Translations under genes and position numbers: made by a program
Source: Streptomyces longwoodensis
Lineage (GTDB): Bacteria > Actinomycetota > Actinomycetes > Streptomycetales > Streptomycetaceae
NCBI RefSeq assembly: GCF_001514125.1
Contig: NZ_KQ948553.1
Span: forward strand, 1 to 64,000
DNA length: 64,000 nucleotides
Reading direction: 5' to 3'
In this document: positions 18,732 through 27,566 of the stretch, in pieces
Layout: the number at the start of each line of letters is the position of its first letter
Numbering within the stretch: position 1 is the first letter of the stretch
Notes under the pieces: model-generated
Told to the model about the DNA's origin: nothing
The model's input: only the letters and a program-made list of their open reading frames with translations
Database searches by the model: none

Positions 18732-19691
18732 ATGCGCATTGTGGTTCTGGCAGGCGGCATCGGTGGTGCCCGGTTCCTGCGTGGTCTGAAGCGGGCCGCG
18801 CCCGACGCGGACGTCACCGTCATCGGCAACACCGGGGACGACATCCACCTCTTCGGGCTGAAGGTCTGCCCGGACCTCGACACGGTGATGTACACGCTCG
18901 GCGGCGGCATCAACGAGGAGCAGGGCTGGGGACGGGCGGACGAGACCTTCCACCTCAAGCAGGAACTGGCCGCGTACGGCGTCGGACCGGAGTGGTTCGG
19001 ACTGGGCGACCGCGACTTCGCCACGCACATCGTGCGGACGCAGATGCTCGGCGCCGGGTTCCCGCTCAGCGCGGTCACCGAGGCGCTGTGCGACCGCTGG
19101 CAGCCGGGCGTGCGGCTGATCCCGATGACCGACGACCGGGTCGAGACGCACGTCGCCGTCGAACTGGACGGGGAGCGCAAGGCGATCCACTTCCAGGAGT
19201 ACTGGGTGCGGCTGCGGGCGTCCGTGCCGGCCCAGGCGGTCGTGCCGGTGGGCGCCGAGCAGGCGAAGCCCGCGCCCGGCGTGCTGGAGGCCATCGCCGA
19301 GGCGGACGTCGTGCTCTTCCCGCCGTCGAACCCCGTCGTGTCCGTCGGCACGATCCTCGCCGTGCCCGGCATCCGCGAGGCGATCGCCGACGCGGGCGTG
19401 CCGGTGGTCGGGCTGTCCCCCATCGTCGGGGACGCGCCCGTACGGGGCATGGCGGACAAGGTGCTCGCCGCCGTCGGCGTGGAGTCCACGGCCGCGGCGG
19501 TCGCCGAGCACTACGGCTCCGGGCTGCTGGACGGCTGGCTGGTCGACACCGTCGACGCGGGCACAGTCGAGCGGGTCGAGGCGGCCGGCATCCGGTGCCG
19601 GGCGGTACCGCTGATGATGACGGACCTCGACGCCACGGAGCGGATGGCCCGGGAGGCGCTGGCGCTGGCCGAGGAGGTGCGGGGAGCGTGA
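18732..19691 (+). CDS. cofD: 2-phospho-L-lactate transferase (F420 biosynthesis)
   Basis: CofD/FbiA joins the phospholactate-type side chain (phosphoenolpyruvate-derived in actinobacteria) to the deazaflavin Fo, giving the coenzyme F420-0 precursor. The 319-residue protein begins [19 protein letters not shown], the GGxGGAR nucleotide-binding motif, and contains [20 protein letters not shown] and [14 protein letters not shown], all typical. The ATG at 18732 is chosen because the motif normally starts at residue ~6. Its TGA overlaps the GTG of cofE, so both F420 steps are coupled. Confidence 0.96.
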   Translation: MRIVVLAGGIGGARFLRGLKRAAPDADVTVIGNTGDDIHLFGLKVCPDLDTVMYTLGGGINEEQGWGRADETFHLKQELAAYGVGPEWFGLGDRDFATHIVRTQMLGAGFPLSAVTEALCDRWQPGVRLIPMTDDRVETHVAVELDGERKAIHFQEYWVRLRASVPAQAVVPVGAEQAKPAPGVLEAIAEADVVLFPPSNPVVSVGTILAVPGIREAIADAGVPVVGLSPIVGDAPVRGMADKVLAAVGVESTAAAVAEHYGSGLLDGWLVDTVDAGTVERVEAAGIRCRAVPLMMTDLDATERMAREALALAEEVRGA

Positions 19692-21025
19692 GCGGGCCCG
19701 CCGCGCAGGAGTACCGGGTCTGGGCGCCGTCCGGGCTGCCCGAGGTGCGGCCCGGGGACGACCTGGCCAAGCTGATCGCCACGGCGGAGCCGGGGCTCGC
19801 CGACGGGGACGTCGTCCTGGTCACCTCGAAGATCGTGTCCAAGGCGGAGGGGCGGATCGTCGAGGCCGCCGACCGGGAGGCCGCGATCGACGCGGAGACC
19901 GTGCGCGTCGTCGCCCGGCGCGGGACACTGCGGATCGTGGAGAACCGGCAGGGCCTGGTCATGGCCGCCGCCGGGGTCGACGCCTCCAACACGCCCGCCG
20001 GCACCGTCCTGCTGCTGCCCGAGGACCCCGACGCCTCCGCGCGGGCCGTCCGCCGGGGCCTGCGGGACGCCCTCGGCGTCGACGTCGGCGTGGTCGTCAC
20101 CGACACCTTCGGGCGGCCCTGGCGCGCGGGCCTCACCGATGTCGCGATCGGCGCCGCCGGCGTCCGCGTGCTGGACGACCTGCGCGGTGGCACGGACGCG
20201 TACGGCAACCCGCTCAGCGCGACGGTCGTGGCGACGGCGGACGAACTGGCCGCCGCCGGTGACCTGGTCAAGGGCAAGGCCGCCGGACGGCCGGTGGCCG
20301 TGGTCCGCGGGCTGCCGCACGTCGTCACCCCCGGCGAGGGGGACCACGACGGCACGCACGCGGACGACGACGGCGCCCGGGCCATGGTCCGCGGGGCGCA
20401 GGACGACATGTTCCGCCTCGGCACCTCCGAGGCCGTGCGGCTCGCGGTCACCCAGCGCCGCACGGTGCGCGCCTTCACCGACGACCCCGTCGACCCCGGC
20501 GCGGTACGGCGCGCGGTGGCCGCGGCCGTGACGGCGCCCGCCCCGCACCACACGACGCCGTGGCGGTTCGTGCTGCTGGAGTCCGCCGAGTCCCGGACCC
20601 GGCTGCTCGACGCGATGCGCGACGCCTGGATCGCGGACCTGCGCCGGGACGGCAGGAGCGAGGAGTCGATCGCCCGGCGGGTCCGGCGCGGGGACGTCCT
20701 GCGCAACGCCCCCTACCTGGTGGTGCCCTGCCTGGTCATGGACGGCTCGCACACCTACGGCGACGCCCGGCGGGACACCGCCGAGCGGGAGATGTTCGTG
20801 GTGGCCGCCGGGGCCGGCGTGCAGAACCTCCTCGTCGCGCTGGCCGGGGAGCGGCTGGGCTCGGCGTGGGTGTCGTCGACGATGTTCTGCCGGGACGTCG
20901 TACGGGACGTGCTGGGGCTGCCGGACGACTGGGACCCGATGGGGGCGGTGGCCGTCGGGCGCCCGGCGGAGGAACCGCGGCCCCGGGCCGAGCGGGACGC
21001 GGAGGCGTTCATCGAGGTCCGCTGA
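19688..21025 (+). CDS. cofE: Bifunctional F420-0:gamma-glutamyl ligase / nitroreductase-type reductase (FbiB)
   Basis: A 445-residue two-domain enzyme like mycobacterial FbiB. The N-terminal domain (~10-240) adds glutamates to F420-0: [37 protein letters not shown]. The C-terminal domain (~250-445) is an FMN-binding nitroreductase fold ([38 protein letters not shown]) that in mycobacteria reduces dehydro-F420-0. GTG start overlaps the cofD stop (GTGA). Archaeal CofE lacks the second domain, so this is the actinobacterial fused form. Confidence 0.94.
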   Translation: MSGPAAQEYRVWAPSGLPEVRPGDDLAKLIATAEPGLADGDVVLVTSKIVSKAEGRIVEAADREAAIDAETVRVVARRGTLRIVENRQGLVMAAAGVDASNTPAGTVLLLPEDPDASARAVRRGLRDALGVDVGVVVTDTFGRPWRAGLTDVAIGAAGVRVLDDLRGGTDAYGNPLSATVVATADELAAAGDLVKGKAAGRPVAVVRGLPHVVTPGEGDHDGTHADDDGARAMVRGAQDDMFRLGTSEAVRLAVTQRRTVRAFTDDPVDPGAVRRAVAAAVTAPAPHHTTPWRFVLLESAESRTRLLDAMRDAWIADLRRDGRSEESIARRVRRGDVLRNAPYLVVPCLVMDGSHTYGDARRDTAEREMFVVAAGAGVQNLLVALAGERLGSAWVSSTMFCRDVVRDVLGLPDDWDPMGAVAVGRPAEEPRPRAERDAEAFIEVR

Positions 21026-21112
21026 GACGGGAGGGACGCGGGGGGTGGTTCCGGTCGCGGGTGCGCTTACGCTCGTGGGGTTGCCTTCCTCGCTCTCCTA
21101 GGGACCTCATCC

Positions 21113-22120
21113 GTGGCTGGACGTTTCGCTCCGCGGCCCACGCGCACCACCGCGCGCGGCGGCGAGGTCGTGGTGCCCGCGGCCCGGCCGGCGGCGACCG
21201 CGCCGTCCGCCGGGCGGGTGCGGACGTACGCGCCCGACGGGCCCCTCGACCTCGGGCTGGTGCTCGGGCCGCTGCGGCGGGGGCCCGCCGACCCGACGTT
21301 CCGGGCGATGCCCGACGGCTCCGTGTGGCGGGCCAGCCTCACCCCCGCCGGCCCGGGGACCCTGCGGGTGTCGGCGTACGGCGGTGCCGTGCGCGGCGAG
21401 GCGTGGGGGCCCGGGGCCGACTGGCTGCTCGACCGGCTGCCGGAGATGCTGGGGGCGGCCGACGACCCGTCCGCGTTCGTGCCCCGGCACCGGCTGCTGG
21501 CCCACGCACGGCACCGGCGGCCCGGCCTGCGGCTCATCCGGACCGGGCTGGTGCTGGAGTCGTTGATCCCGTCGGTCCTGGAGCAGAAGGTGACGACCGA
21601 CGAGGCGTACCGGGCGTGGCGGCTGCTCGTACGGAAGTTCGGCGAGCCGGCGCCGGGGCCCGCGGCCGGGGGGCGGCTGTGGGTGATGCCCGCGCCGCGG
21701 ACCTGGGCGCTGATCCCGTCGTGGGAGTGGCACCGGGCCGGCGTCGACAACAAGCGGGCCTCGACGATCCTGCGGGCCGTGCGGGTCGCCGCGCGGCTGG
21801 AGGAGGCGGTGGGGATGGAGCCGCGGGAGGCTCGCGCGCGGCTGGAAGTGGTGCCGGGGATCGGGCCGTGGACGTCGGCCGAGGCGGTGCAGCGCAGCCA
21901 CGGGGCGGCGGACGAGGTGACGACCGGGGACCTGCACCTGCCGGGGATCGTGGGGTGGGCGCTGGCGGGGGACCGGCACGCGGACGATGCGGTGATGCTG
22001 CGCTTGCTGGAGCCGTATGCGGGGCAGCGGCATCGGGCCGCGCGGTTGATCCTGCTGAGTGGGGCGGTGCCGGCGCGGCGGGCCCCGCGGATGCCTGTCG
22101 GCGACATCCGGGGGTTGTGA
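21113..22120 (+). CDS. HhH-GPD family DNA-3-methyladenine glycosylase-like protein
   Basis: Predicted base-excision repair glycosylase of the AlkA/HhH-GPD superfamily, 335 residues. The helix-hairpin-helix is seen as LEVVPGIGPWTSAEAV, followed by the Gly/Pro region and catalytic-type Asp in DEVTTGDLHLPGIVGWAL. The N-terminal ~110 residues form the beta domain seen in AlkA-like proteins. It starts with a GTG 87 bp after cofE and is probably an independent unit. The substrate is not certain. Confidence 0.85.
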   Translation: MAGRFAPRPTRTTARGGEVVVPAARPAATAPSAGRVRTYAPDGPLDLGLVLGPLRRGPADPTFRAMPDGSVWRASLTPAGPGTLRVSAYGGAVRGEAWGPGADWLLDRLPEMLGAADDPSAFVPRHRLLAHARHRRPGLRLIRTGLVLESLIPSVLEQKVTTDEAYRAWRLLVRKFGEPAPGPAAGGRLWVMPAPRTWALIPSWEWHRAGVDNKRASTILRAVRVAARLEEAVGMEPREARARLEVVPGIGPWTSAEAVQRSHGAADEVTTGDLHLPGIVGWALAGDRHADDAVMLRLLEPYAGQRHRAARLILLSGAVPARRAPRMPVGDIRGL

Positions 22121-22144
22121 CGCGGGGGCGCTCGTTGCCGGCCG

Positions 22145-22217
22145 GCTGCTGGGGGCTGTGCCCCCAGACCCCCCTTCGGCCCTGAACGGGCCTCGTCCTC
22201 AAACGCCGGACGGGCTG
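22145..22217. repeat. Dispersed Streptomyces intergenic repeat with two hairpins
   Basis: A sequence with the hairpin CTGGGGG/CCCCCAG (22149-22155 and 22161-22167) followed by GGCCC/GGGCC and the tail CCTCAAACGCCGGACGGGC. I recall this cassette from intergenic gaps of many Streptomyces genomes. It sits between convergent genes and probably doubles as a bidirectional terminator. Confidence 0.65.
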
Positions 22218-22223
22218 GGGTGA

Positions 22224-23306
22224 CTACCGGTCGGGTGAGAAGCGCAGTGCGCCCGCCGGGATCCTCGCGTCGCACCACACCCTCGCTCCCTCGCGGAGTT
22301 CGTTGTCCGCGCCGACGACCGCGCCGTCGCCGATGACCGTGCCGGTGAGGACGGAGCGTTCGCCGACGCGGGCGCGGGTGCCGATGAGGGAGTCGGTGAT
22401 GACCGCGCCGGGTTCGATCACGGCGCCGGGGAGGATGGTGGAGCCGAAGACGCGGGCGCCGCCGGCGACGAAGGCGCCCTCGCCGACCACCGTGCCGCCG
22501 GTCAGCTTCGCGTCGGCGGCGACCATGGCTGTCGGCAGGACCAGGCGGTCGCCGCAGCGGCCCGGCACCGCCGGGGACGGGGCGCGGCCGAGGACCAGGT
22601 CCGCCGAGCCGCGCACGAAGGCGGCCGGGGTGCCGAGGTCCAGCCAGTAGGTGGAGTCGACCATGCCCTGCAGGTGCGCCCCGGCGGCGAGCAGGTCGGG
22701 GAAGGTCTCGCGCTCGACGGAGACGGGCCGGCCGGTGGGGATGGTGTCGATGACCGAGCGGCGGAAGACGTAGGCGCCCGCGTTGATCTGGTCGGTGACG
22801 ATCTCCTCGGGCGTGGTCGGCTTCTCCAGGAACGCCAGCACCCGGCCGGTGGCGTCCGTCGGGACCAGGCCGTAGGCACGCGGGTCCGTCACCTTGGTCA
22901 GGTGCAGCGAGACGTCCGCCCCGGTCTCCTCGTGGGTGGCCACCAGACGGCGGATGTCCAGCCCGGTCAGGATGTCGCCGTTGAAGACCAGGACCGGGTC
23001 GTCGGGGCCGGAGTGCAGGCGGGAGGCGACGTTGCGGATCGCGCCGCCCGTGCCGAGGGGTTCCTCCTCGGTCACGTACTCCAGGTGCAGGCCCAGCGAG
23101 GAGCCGTCGCCGAAGTGCGGCTCGAAGACCTCGGCGAGGTAGCTCGTGGCGAGCACGATGTGGTCGACGCCCGCGGCCCTCGCCCGCGCCAACTGGTGGG
23201 TGAGGAACGGCACCCCCGCCGCCCGCACCATCGGCTTGGGCGTGTGCACCGTGAGCGGGCGCAGCCGGGTGCCCTTGCCGCCGACCAGGAGGATCGCTTC
23301 TGTCAC
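22224..23306 (-). CDS. Sugar-1-phosphate nucleotidyltransferase (mannose-1-phosphate guanylyltransferase-like)
   Basis: A 360-residue NTP transferase with an N-terminal pyrophosphorylase domain (AILLVGGKGTRLRPLTVHTPKPM; metal-site Asp in VFNGDILTGLD) and a C-terminal left-handed beta-helix of hexapeptide repeats (~250-350: GTVVGEGAFVAGGARVFGSTILPGAV). I place the start at GTG 23306 so that the GGxGTR loop is at residues ~8-13. It resembles the mycobacterial gene annotated as GDP-mannose-forming transferase. The preferred nucleotide is inferred from the mannose genes nearby. Confidence 0.88.
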   Translation of the reverse strand: MTEAILLVGGKGTRLRPLTVHTPKPMVRAAGVPFLTHQLARARAAGVDHIVLATSYLAEVFEPHFGDGSSLGLHLEYVTEEEPLGTGGAIRNVASRLHSGPDDPVLVFNGDILTGLDIRRLVATHEETGADVSLHLTKVTDPRAYGLVPTDATGRVLAFLEKPTTPEEIVTDQINAGAYVFRRSVIDTIPTGRPVSVERETFPDLLAAGAHLQGMVDSTYWLDLGTPAAFVRGSADLVLGRAPSPAVPGRCGDRLVLPTAMVAADAKLTGGTVVGEGAFVAGGARVFGSTILPGAVIEPGAVITDSLIGTRARVGERSVLTGTVIGDGAVVGADNELREGARVWCDARIPAGALRFSPDR

Positions 23307-23430
23307 CTGTCGTCTTCGCTTCCTGCCGGGACCGGCCGAACTGTCTTTCGGCCGGTCAGTGTATGCAGACCGGTGTGCGACGCCGTCGACGGCCGTGCGG
23401 TTCCCGGCACGCCGGTCCCGGTCCCCGGTC

Positions 23431-24930
23431 TCAGCGCCCCTGGAGGCGCGCCGCCGACGAGCGGGCCGTGCCGAGCTTGCCGTAGAGCTGCCGCCCCGGG
23501 CATTCGGTGGCGAAGCCGTCGCGGTGGCCGGAGATGACGTTGAGCCGTACGTTCTTGCCCTTGCGGTAGAGGTTGCCACCGCCGGACTTCAGGTATGTCT
23601 TGCCCTTCGGATTGCCCCCGTAGAGGCCCAGCTTCCACGCCGTCAGCCGGGCGACGGCCGTCACCGCGGCGGCGGGCGGCTTGGTGCTGCCGAACGTGCC
23701 GATCACCGCGATGCCCATGCTGTTGGTGTTGAACCCGAGGGTGTGGGCGCCCAGGACCGCCTTCGCCACTCCCCCGGCCCGGCCCTCGTAGATGGTCCCG
23801 CACTTGTCGACGAGGAAGTTGTAGCCGATGTCCCGCCAGCCCATGCTCCTGACGTGGTAGCGGTAGATACCGCGGATGAGCGAGGGGGCCTGGGAGCACT
23901 TGTACGTGTTGCCCGACGCGGTGTGGTGGACGAAGGCCGCCTTGACCTTCGACGTGTAGACGAAGGACTTCTCTCGCAGCTTCTCGTCGGCGCCCCAGCC
24001 GCGGCGCGTGACGATGCCCGGGCGCGGGCCGATGTAGGGCTTCGCCTTCTGAGCGGCCGTCAGCCGGCCCGAGCGCAGGGAGAGCAGTTCGCTGCGGGTC
24101 TGCGCGCGGTCGAGCGCGGGGATCTCCAGGGCGCCCACGGGGGCCAGGTCGGCGTTGGCCGCGGAGGCCGCCCGCGCCTCGGCGTCCAGGGCGGCCGGCC
24201 GGATCTGCCGGGTCCCGGCGGCCTCGGCGGAGAGGTGCACGGCGCGGGTGTCCTCGGTGCCCGGGTCGATCAGTTCCAGGCGCAGGCCCTTCGGGAGCGC
24301 CGCCGCGGCCCCGGGCGTGGTGAGCGCGGCCCGGGTCGCGCCGGTCCGGCCGTGCCGGTCGGTGTCCTCGCCGTGGACGCGGACCTCGACGCCGTCGGAG
24401 TCGCCGACCCACAGGGGGGCCGTGCCGGCCCGGACGTGGCCGGAGGTGCGTTCGGCGGTGCCGGGGTCGGCGCCGTGGTCGTCGTTGTGGGTCTCCAGGT
24501 CCTGCCAGCCGGACCAGGCGTGGGTGCCGGCGGCGCGGGTGCGGACCTGGACGCGGCCGTGCAGGGGGGTGTCGGGGTCGTTCCAGACGACGCCGAGGAG
24601 GGAGAAGTGCCGTACGTCGCGGCGGGGCAGGCCCTGGTCGCCCGCGCCGCCGAGGGCCCGGTCGCGGGCCAGCGGGGCGAGGGGCAGGGACTGGGTGCTG
24701 CCGGGGAGGTCGGGGGTGGCCGAGGCGGCGCGGGGCGGGGCGCCGGGCACCTGGGGCGGGTCCGGGCGGGCGGCCCCGGCCACGGCGGCCGCCGCCTCCG
24801 CCATCGGTGCCGGGGGCTCCGGCGCCGCGCCGGCGGGTGGCGCCAGGGGCAGGGTGAGGGCGGCCGCACAGGTGACACCGAGTGAGGTAGCAAGCAATCC
24901 GTGCATGCCCCTGATCTTGGACATGGTCAT
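23431..24930 (-). CDS. Secreted peptidoglycan-recognition-type N-acetylmuramoyl-L-alanine amidase
   Basis: A ~499-residue exported protein that should cleave the amide between muramic acid and the peptide stem. A signal sequence (HGLLATSLGVTCAAALTLPLAPPAGA) is followed by a long Ala/Pro-rich and beta-rich region to ~residue 300, then a PGRP/amidase-2 domain: RRGWGADEKLREK, AAFVHHTASGNTYKC (zinc His), GWRDIGYNFLVDKCGTIYEGR, and ISGHRDGFATECPGRQLY with the second His and Cys ligands. Start is ATG 24930, 24924 or 24906; the last has AGGGG directly upstream. Confidence 0.92.
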   Translation of the reverse strand: MTMSKIRGMHGLLATSLGVTCAAALTLPLAPPAGAAPEPPAPMAEAAAAVAGAARPDPPQVPGAPPRAASATPDLPGSTQSLPLAPLARDRALGGAGDQGLPRRDVRHFSLLGVVWNDPDTPLHGRVQVRTRAAGTHAWSGWQDLETHNDDHGADPGTAERTSGHVRAGTAPLWVGDSDGVEVRVHGEDTDRHGRTGATRAALTTPGAAAALPKGLRLELIDPGTEDTRAVHLSAEAAGTRQIRPAALDAEARAASAANADLAPVGALEIPALDRAQTRSELLSLRSGRLTAAQKAKPYIGPRPGIVTRRGWGADEKLREKSFVYTSKVKAAFVHHTASGNTYKCSQAPSLIRGIYRYHVRSMGWRDIGYNFLVDKCGTIYEGRAGGVAKAVLGAHTLGFNTNSMGIAVIGTFGSTKPPAAAVTAVARLTAWKLGLYGGNPKGKTYLKSGGGNLYRKGKNVRLNVISGHRDGFATECPGRQLYGKLGTARSSAARLQGR

Positions 24931-25033
24931 ACATATCTGTCCATCGGTGACTTGACGGTCAGTCGGGCGCCGTTCCGCCGAACCGGTGGCCCCCCGCCGG
25001 GCGGTGGCGCGGGTGGGGCGGGCGGGGGCGGCG

Positions 25034-25039
25034 TACGCT
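25034..25039 (+). promoter_or_regulatory. Leaderless -10 box for the TIGR03089 gene
   Basis: TACGCT ends 7 nt before the GTG at 25047, so transcription should start at the start codon. Confidence 0.5.
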
Positions 25040-25046
25040 TGCGCGG

Positions 25047-25808
25047 GTGACTGCCACCGATCGCACCCCTGCCGACCTGCTGCGTTCCGCGCTCGCCGCG
25101 GACCCCGCGCGCCCGCTGGTGACCTTCTACGACGACGCCACGGGGGAACGGGTCGAACTGTCCGTGGCCACCTTCGCCAATTGGGTGGCCAAGACCGCGA
25201 ACCTCCTCCAGGACGGGATGTCCGCCGAGCCCGGCGACCGGGTCGCGCTGCTGCTGCCCGCGCACTGGCAGACGGCGGTGTGGCTGGTGGCGTGCTCGTC
25301 GGTGGGCGTCGTCGCGGACGTCGCGGGCGATCCCGCCCGGGCGGACTTCGTGGTGGCCGGGCCGGACGGCATCGAGGCGGGCCGGGCCTGCAAGGGCGAG
25401 CGGTACGCGCTGTCCCTGGCGCCGCTCGGCCGGCGCTTCGTGCCGGCGCCGCCACAGGGGTACGCCGACTACGCCGTGGAGGTGCCGACGTACGGCGACC
25501 GCTTCGTGCCGTACGCGCCGGTCGACCCGGAGGAGCCGGCCCTGATCGTGGCCGGGGCGGAGTACACCGGCGCGGAGATCGTGGAACGGGCCCGCGGCGA
25601 GGCCGAGGCGCTGGGGCTGCTCGGCCCGGGTTCGCGCCTGCTGTCCGGGCGGGGCTACGACACCTGGGAGGGCCTGAGCGCGGGCCTGTACGCCCCGCTC
25701 GCCAGCGGCGGCTCGGTGGTGCTGTGCCGCCACCTGGACCAGGCGACCGAGGAAACCCTCACCCGCCGCATCGACACCGAACGCGTCACGGCGACGGCCC
25801 GCACGTAG
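25047..25808 (+). CDS. TIGR03089 family protein (truncated AMP-binding-like)
   Basis: A 253-residue actinobacterial protein matching TIGR03089 as I remember it. It looks like the N-terminal half of an adenylate-forming enzyme (LVTFYDDATGERVELSVATFANWVAKTANLL, DRVALLLPAHWQTAVWLVACSSVGVVADV) but lacks the ATP-binding P-loop-like motif and the C-terminal lid, so adenylation is unlikely. In mycobacteria a homologue also lies beside an LCP gene, hinting at an envelope role. It is preceded by a leaderless-type -10 and followed by tandem repeats. Confidence 0.88.
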   Translation: MTATDRTPADLLRSALAADPARPLVTFYDDATGERVELSVATFANWVAKTANLLQDGMSAEPGDRVALLLPAHWQTAVWLVACSSVGVVADVAGDPARADFVVAGPDGIEAGRACKGERYALSLAPLGRRFVPAPPQGYADYAVEVPTYGDRFVPYAPVDPEEPALIVAGAEYTGAEIVERARGEAEALGLLGPGSRLLSGRGYDTWEGLSAGLYAPLASGGSVVLCRHLDQATEETLTRRIDTERVTATART

Positions 25809-25812
25809 GCCA

Positions 25813-25986
25813 AAGGGGCGCGGGGAACTGCGCGACCAGCCCCCACGGGCCGCATCGGACCGACGACAGCCCGCCCCACCTCCAGGGGCGCGGGGAACTG
25901 CGCACTCAGCCCCCACCCACCCGCACACGACCGACGACGACCCGCCCCACCCAAAGGGGCGCGGGGAACTGCGCGACCAGCCCCCA
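25813..25986. repeat. Tandem ~70-bp repeat, about 2.5 units
   Basis: A GC-rich block beginning GGGGCGCGGGGAACTGCGC recurs at 25815, 25885 and 25956, each followed by the (AG)CCCCCAC complement-like segment, and separated by similar spacers with CGACGACRRCCCGCCCCACC. The period is 70-71 bp. Each unit can fold into GGGG/CCCC hairpins. The block fills the gap between the TIGR03089 gene and the first LCP gene; the remaining bases to 26154 are C-rich with no evident signal. Confidence 0.75.
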
Positions 25987-26154
25987 CGCACCCGCACCCG
26001 GCAGACCACCCCGCGCCCCCTCACCGCCCCCGCCCACCCGCACCCCCGGCAGGGCCCGTCACCCGTTCGGCCCATCCCACGCCCCCACCCCACCCCACCC
26101 CGGTGAATGATCGAAGCGCAGAACTCCGCACTGACCGCGTGGACGACGTGAGGG

Positions 26155-27324
26155 GTGGTGGCGGGTGTGGTCGACGGACGGCGGTCCCCGCGGCCCCGGA
26201 CGGGTCCGCCCACCGGGGCCCACGCCAGCCGCGCCGGGCTCGCACGCCGCCGGCGCCGCCGCTGGCTGTACGGCGGGGCCCTCGGCGCCGCCGTGGTGCT
26301 GATCGGCGTCACGGTCGCCGGGTCGATCGTCTACGCCAAGCTCAGCGCCAACATCACCCCCGACGAGGCCGCCGCCCGCGAGCTCGCCCGGTACGAGAAG
26401 GAGCGGCCCACCGCGCTGGTCAAGGGCGCGCAGAACATCCTGCTGATCGGGTCGGACTCGCGGGCGGGCGCCGGCAACGGCGAGTACGGCAAGGACTCCG
26501 GGACGGAGCGCTCGGACACCACGATCCTGCTCCACCTCAGCGCGGACCGGCGCTCCGCCACGGCCGTCTCCCTCCCCCGGGACCTGATGGTGGACGTGCC
26601 GGCCTGCCGGCGGCGCGACGGCAGCCGGGGCGAGCCGATGTTCGCCATGTTCAACTACGCCTTCCAGACGGGCGGCTCGGCGTGCACCGTGCGGACCGTC
26701 GAGAAGCTGACCGGCGTGCGGGTGGACCACCACGTGGTGGTGGACTTCAGCGGGTTCAAGGACATGGTCGACGCGGTGGACGGCGTCGAGGTCTGCCTGG
26801 ACGAGCCCATCGACGACAAGGCGGCCAAGCTGCGGCTGCCGGCCGGCCGGGTCACCCTCGACGGCGAGCAGGCCCTGGGCTACGTGCGGGCCCGCAAGTC
26901 GCTCGGCAACGGCAGCGACACCGACCGCATGGACCGCCAGCAGCGGTTCCTGTCCGCGCTGGTCACCAAGGTGCGCGGCAACGACGTCCTGCTGAACCCG
27001 GTGAAGCTCTACCCGGTGCTGGACGCGGCGACGTCGTCGCTGACCACCGACCCGGCGCTGGCGAGCCTGCACGGCCTGTACGACCTGGTGCGCGGCCTGC
27101 GCGACATCCCCGCCTCACGGGTCCGCTTCCTGACCGTGCCGAGGGAGGCGTACGTCTACAACGCCAACCGCGACCAGCTCGTGCAGCCGGCCGCGGAGGA
27201 CCTGTTCCGGCGGCTGCGCACCGACAAGCCCATCGCGGTGAGCGCGGCCTCGGCACGGGAGGCGGCCGACAAGTCCGCCGCCGCGTTCCGCGGCCGGACC
27301 GCCGCCGACGACATCTGCGGGTAA
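26155..27324 (+). CDS. LytR-CpsA-Psr (LCP) family protein 1
   Basis: LCP enzymes transfer glycopolymers from lipid carriers to peptidoglycan outside the membrane. The 389-residue protein has a short basic cytoplasmic tail, one membrane segment (WLYGGALGAAVVLIGVTVAGSIVYA, ~residues 40-64) and an LCP domain: NILLIGSDSRAG, RSDTTILLHLSADRRSATAVSLPRDLMVDVP, DGEQALGYVRARK, DRMDRQQRFLSALV with the conserved Arg and Asp residues. It has no LytR_C domain. The GTG start at 26155 is one of several closely spaced GTGs. First of four same-strand LCP genes. Confidence 0.92.
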   Translation: MVAGVVDGRRSPRPRTGPPTGAHASRAGLARRRRRRWLYGGALGAAVVLIGVTVAGSIVYAKLSANITPDEAAARELARYEKERPTALVKGAQNILLIGSDSRAGAGNGEYGKDSGTERSDTTILLHLSADRRSATAVSLPRDLMVDVPACRRRDGSRGEPMFAMFNYAFQTGGSACTVRTVEKLTGVRVDHHVVVDFSGFKDMVDAVDGVEVCLDEPIDDKAAKLRLPAGRVTLDGEQALGYVRARKSLGNGSDTDRMDRQQRFLSALVTKVRGNDVLLNPVKLYPVLDAATSSLTTDPALASLHGLYDLVRGLRDIPASRVRFLTVPREAYVYNANRDQLVQPAAEDLFRRLRTDKPIAVSAASAREAADKSAAAFRGRTAADDICG

Positions 27325-27441
27325 AGGCCCGCCCAAGCGCAGCGCAACGGAAGAACCGGGGTTCAGGGAAATGCGGCGTATTGCCCGCTTGTAGGGACGT
27401 GGAATGTGTCACCGTCGTCGCTCGACGGCGTACCGGCCGGA

Positions 27442-27447
27442 TAGTGT
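27442..27447 (+). promoter_or_regulatory. Candidate -10 for LCP gene 2
   Basis: TAGTGT in the context CCGGATAGTGTGAGCG, about 120 bp upstream of the LCP2 start. The same word appears upstream of the large glycosyltransferase on the other strand (ACACTA at 16991-16996). No clear -35 element. Confidence 0.35.
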
Positions 27448-27566
27448 GAGCGATCCGGTGCACCCGGCCAGAGGTCCGTCCTGGGGTCGTGCACTGTGTG
27501 ACAAGACCCGAGCGCCTTTTGAGGGGGGAAGGCGCCGCGTGGCCCCTACGGAGGATTCGGACAACC

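Noticed and set aside
25813..25986. CRISPR array
   Set aside because: Only 2.5 units, the spacers are near-identical to each other, and there are no cas genes.
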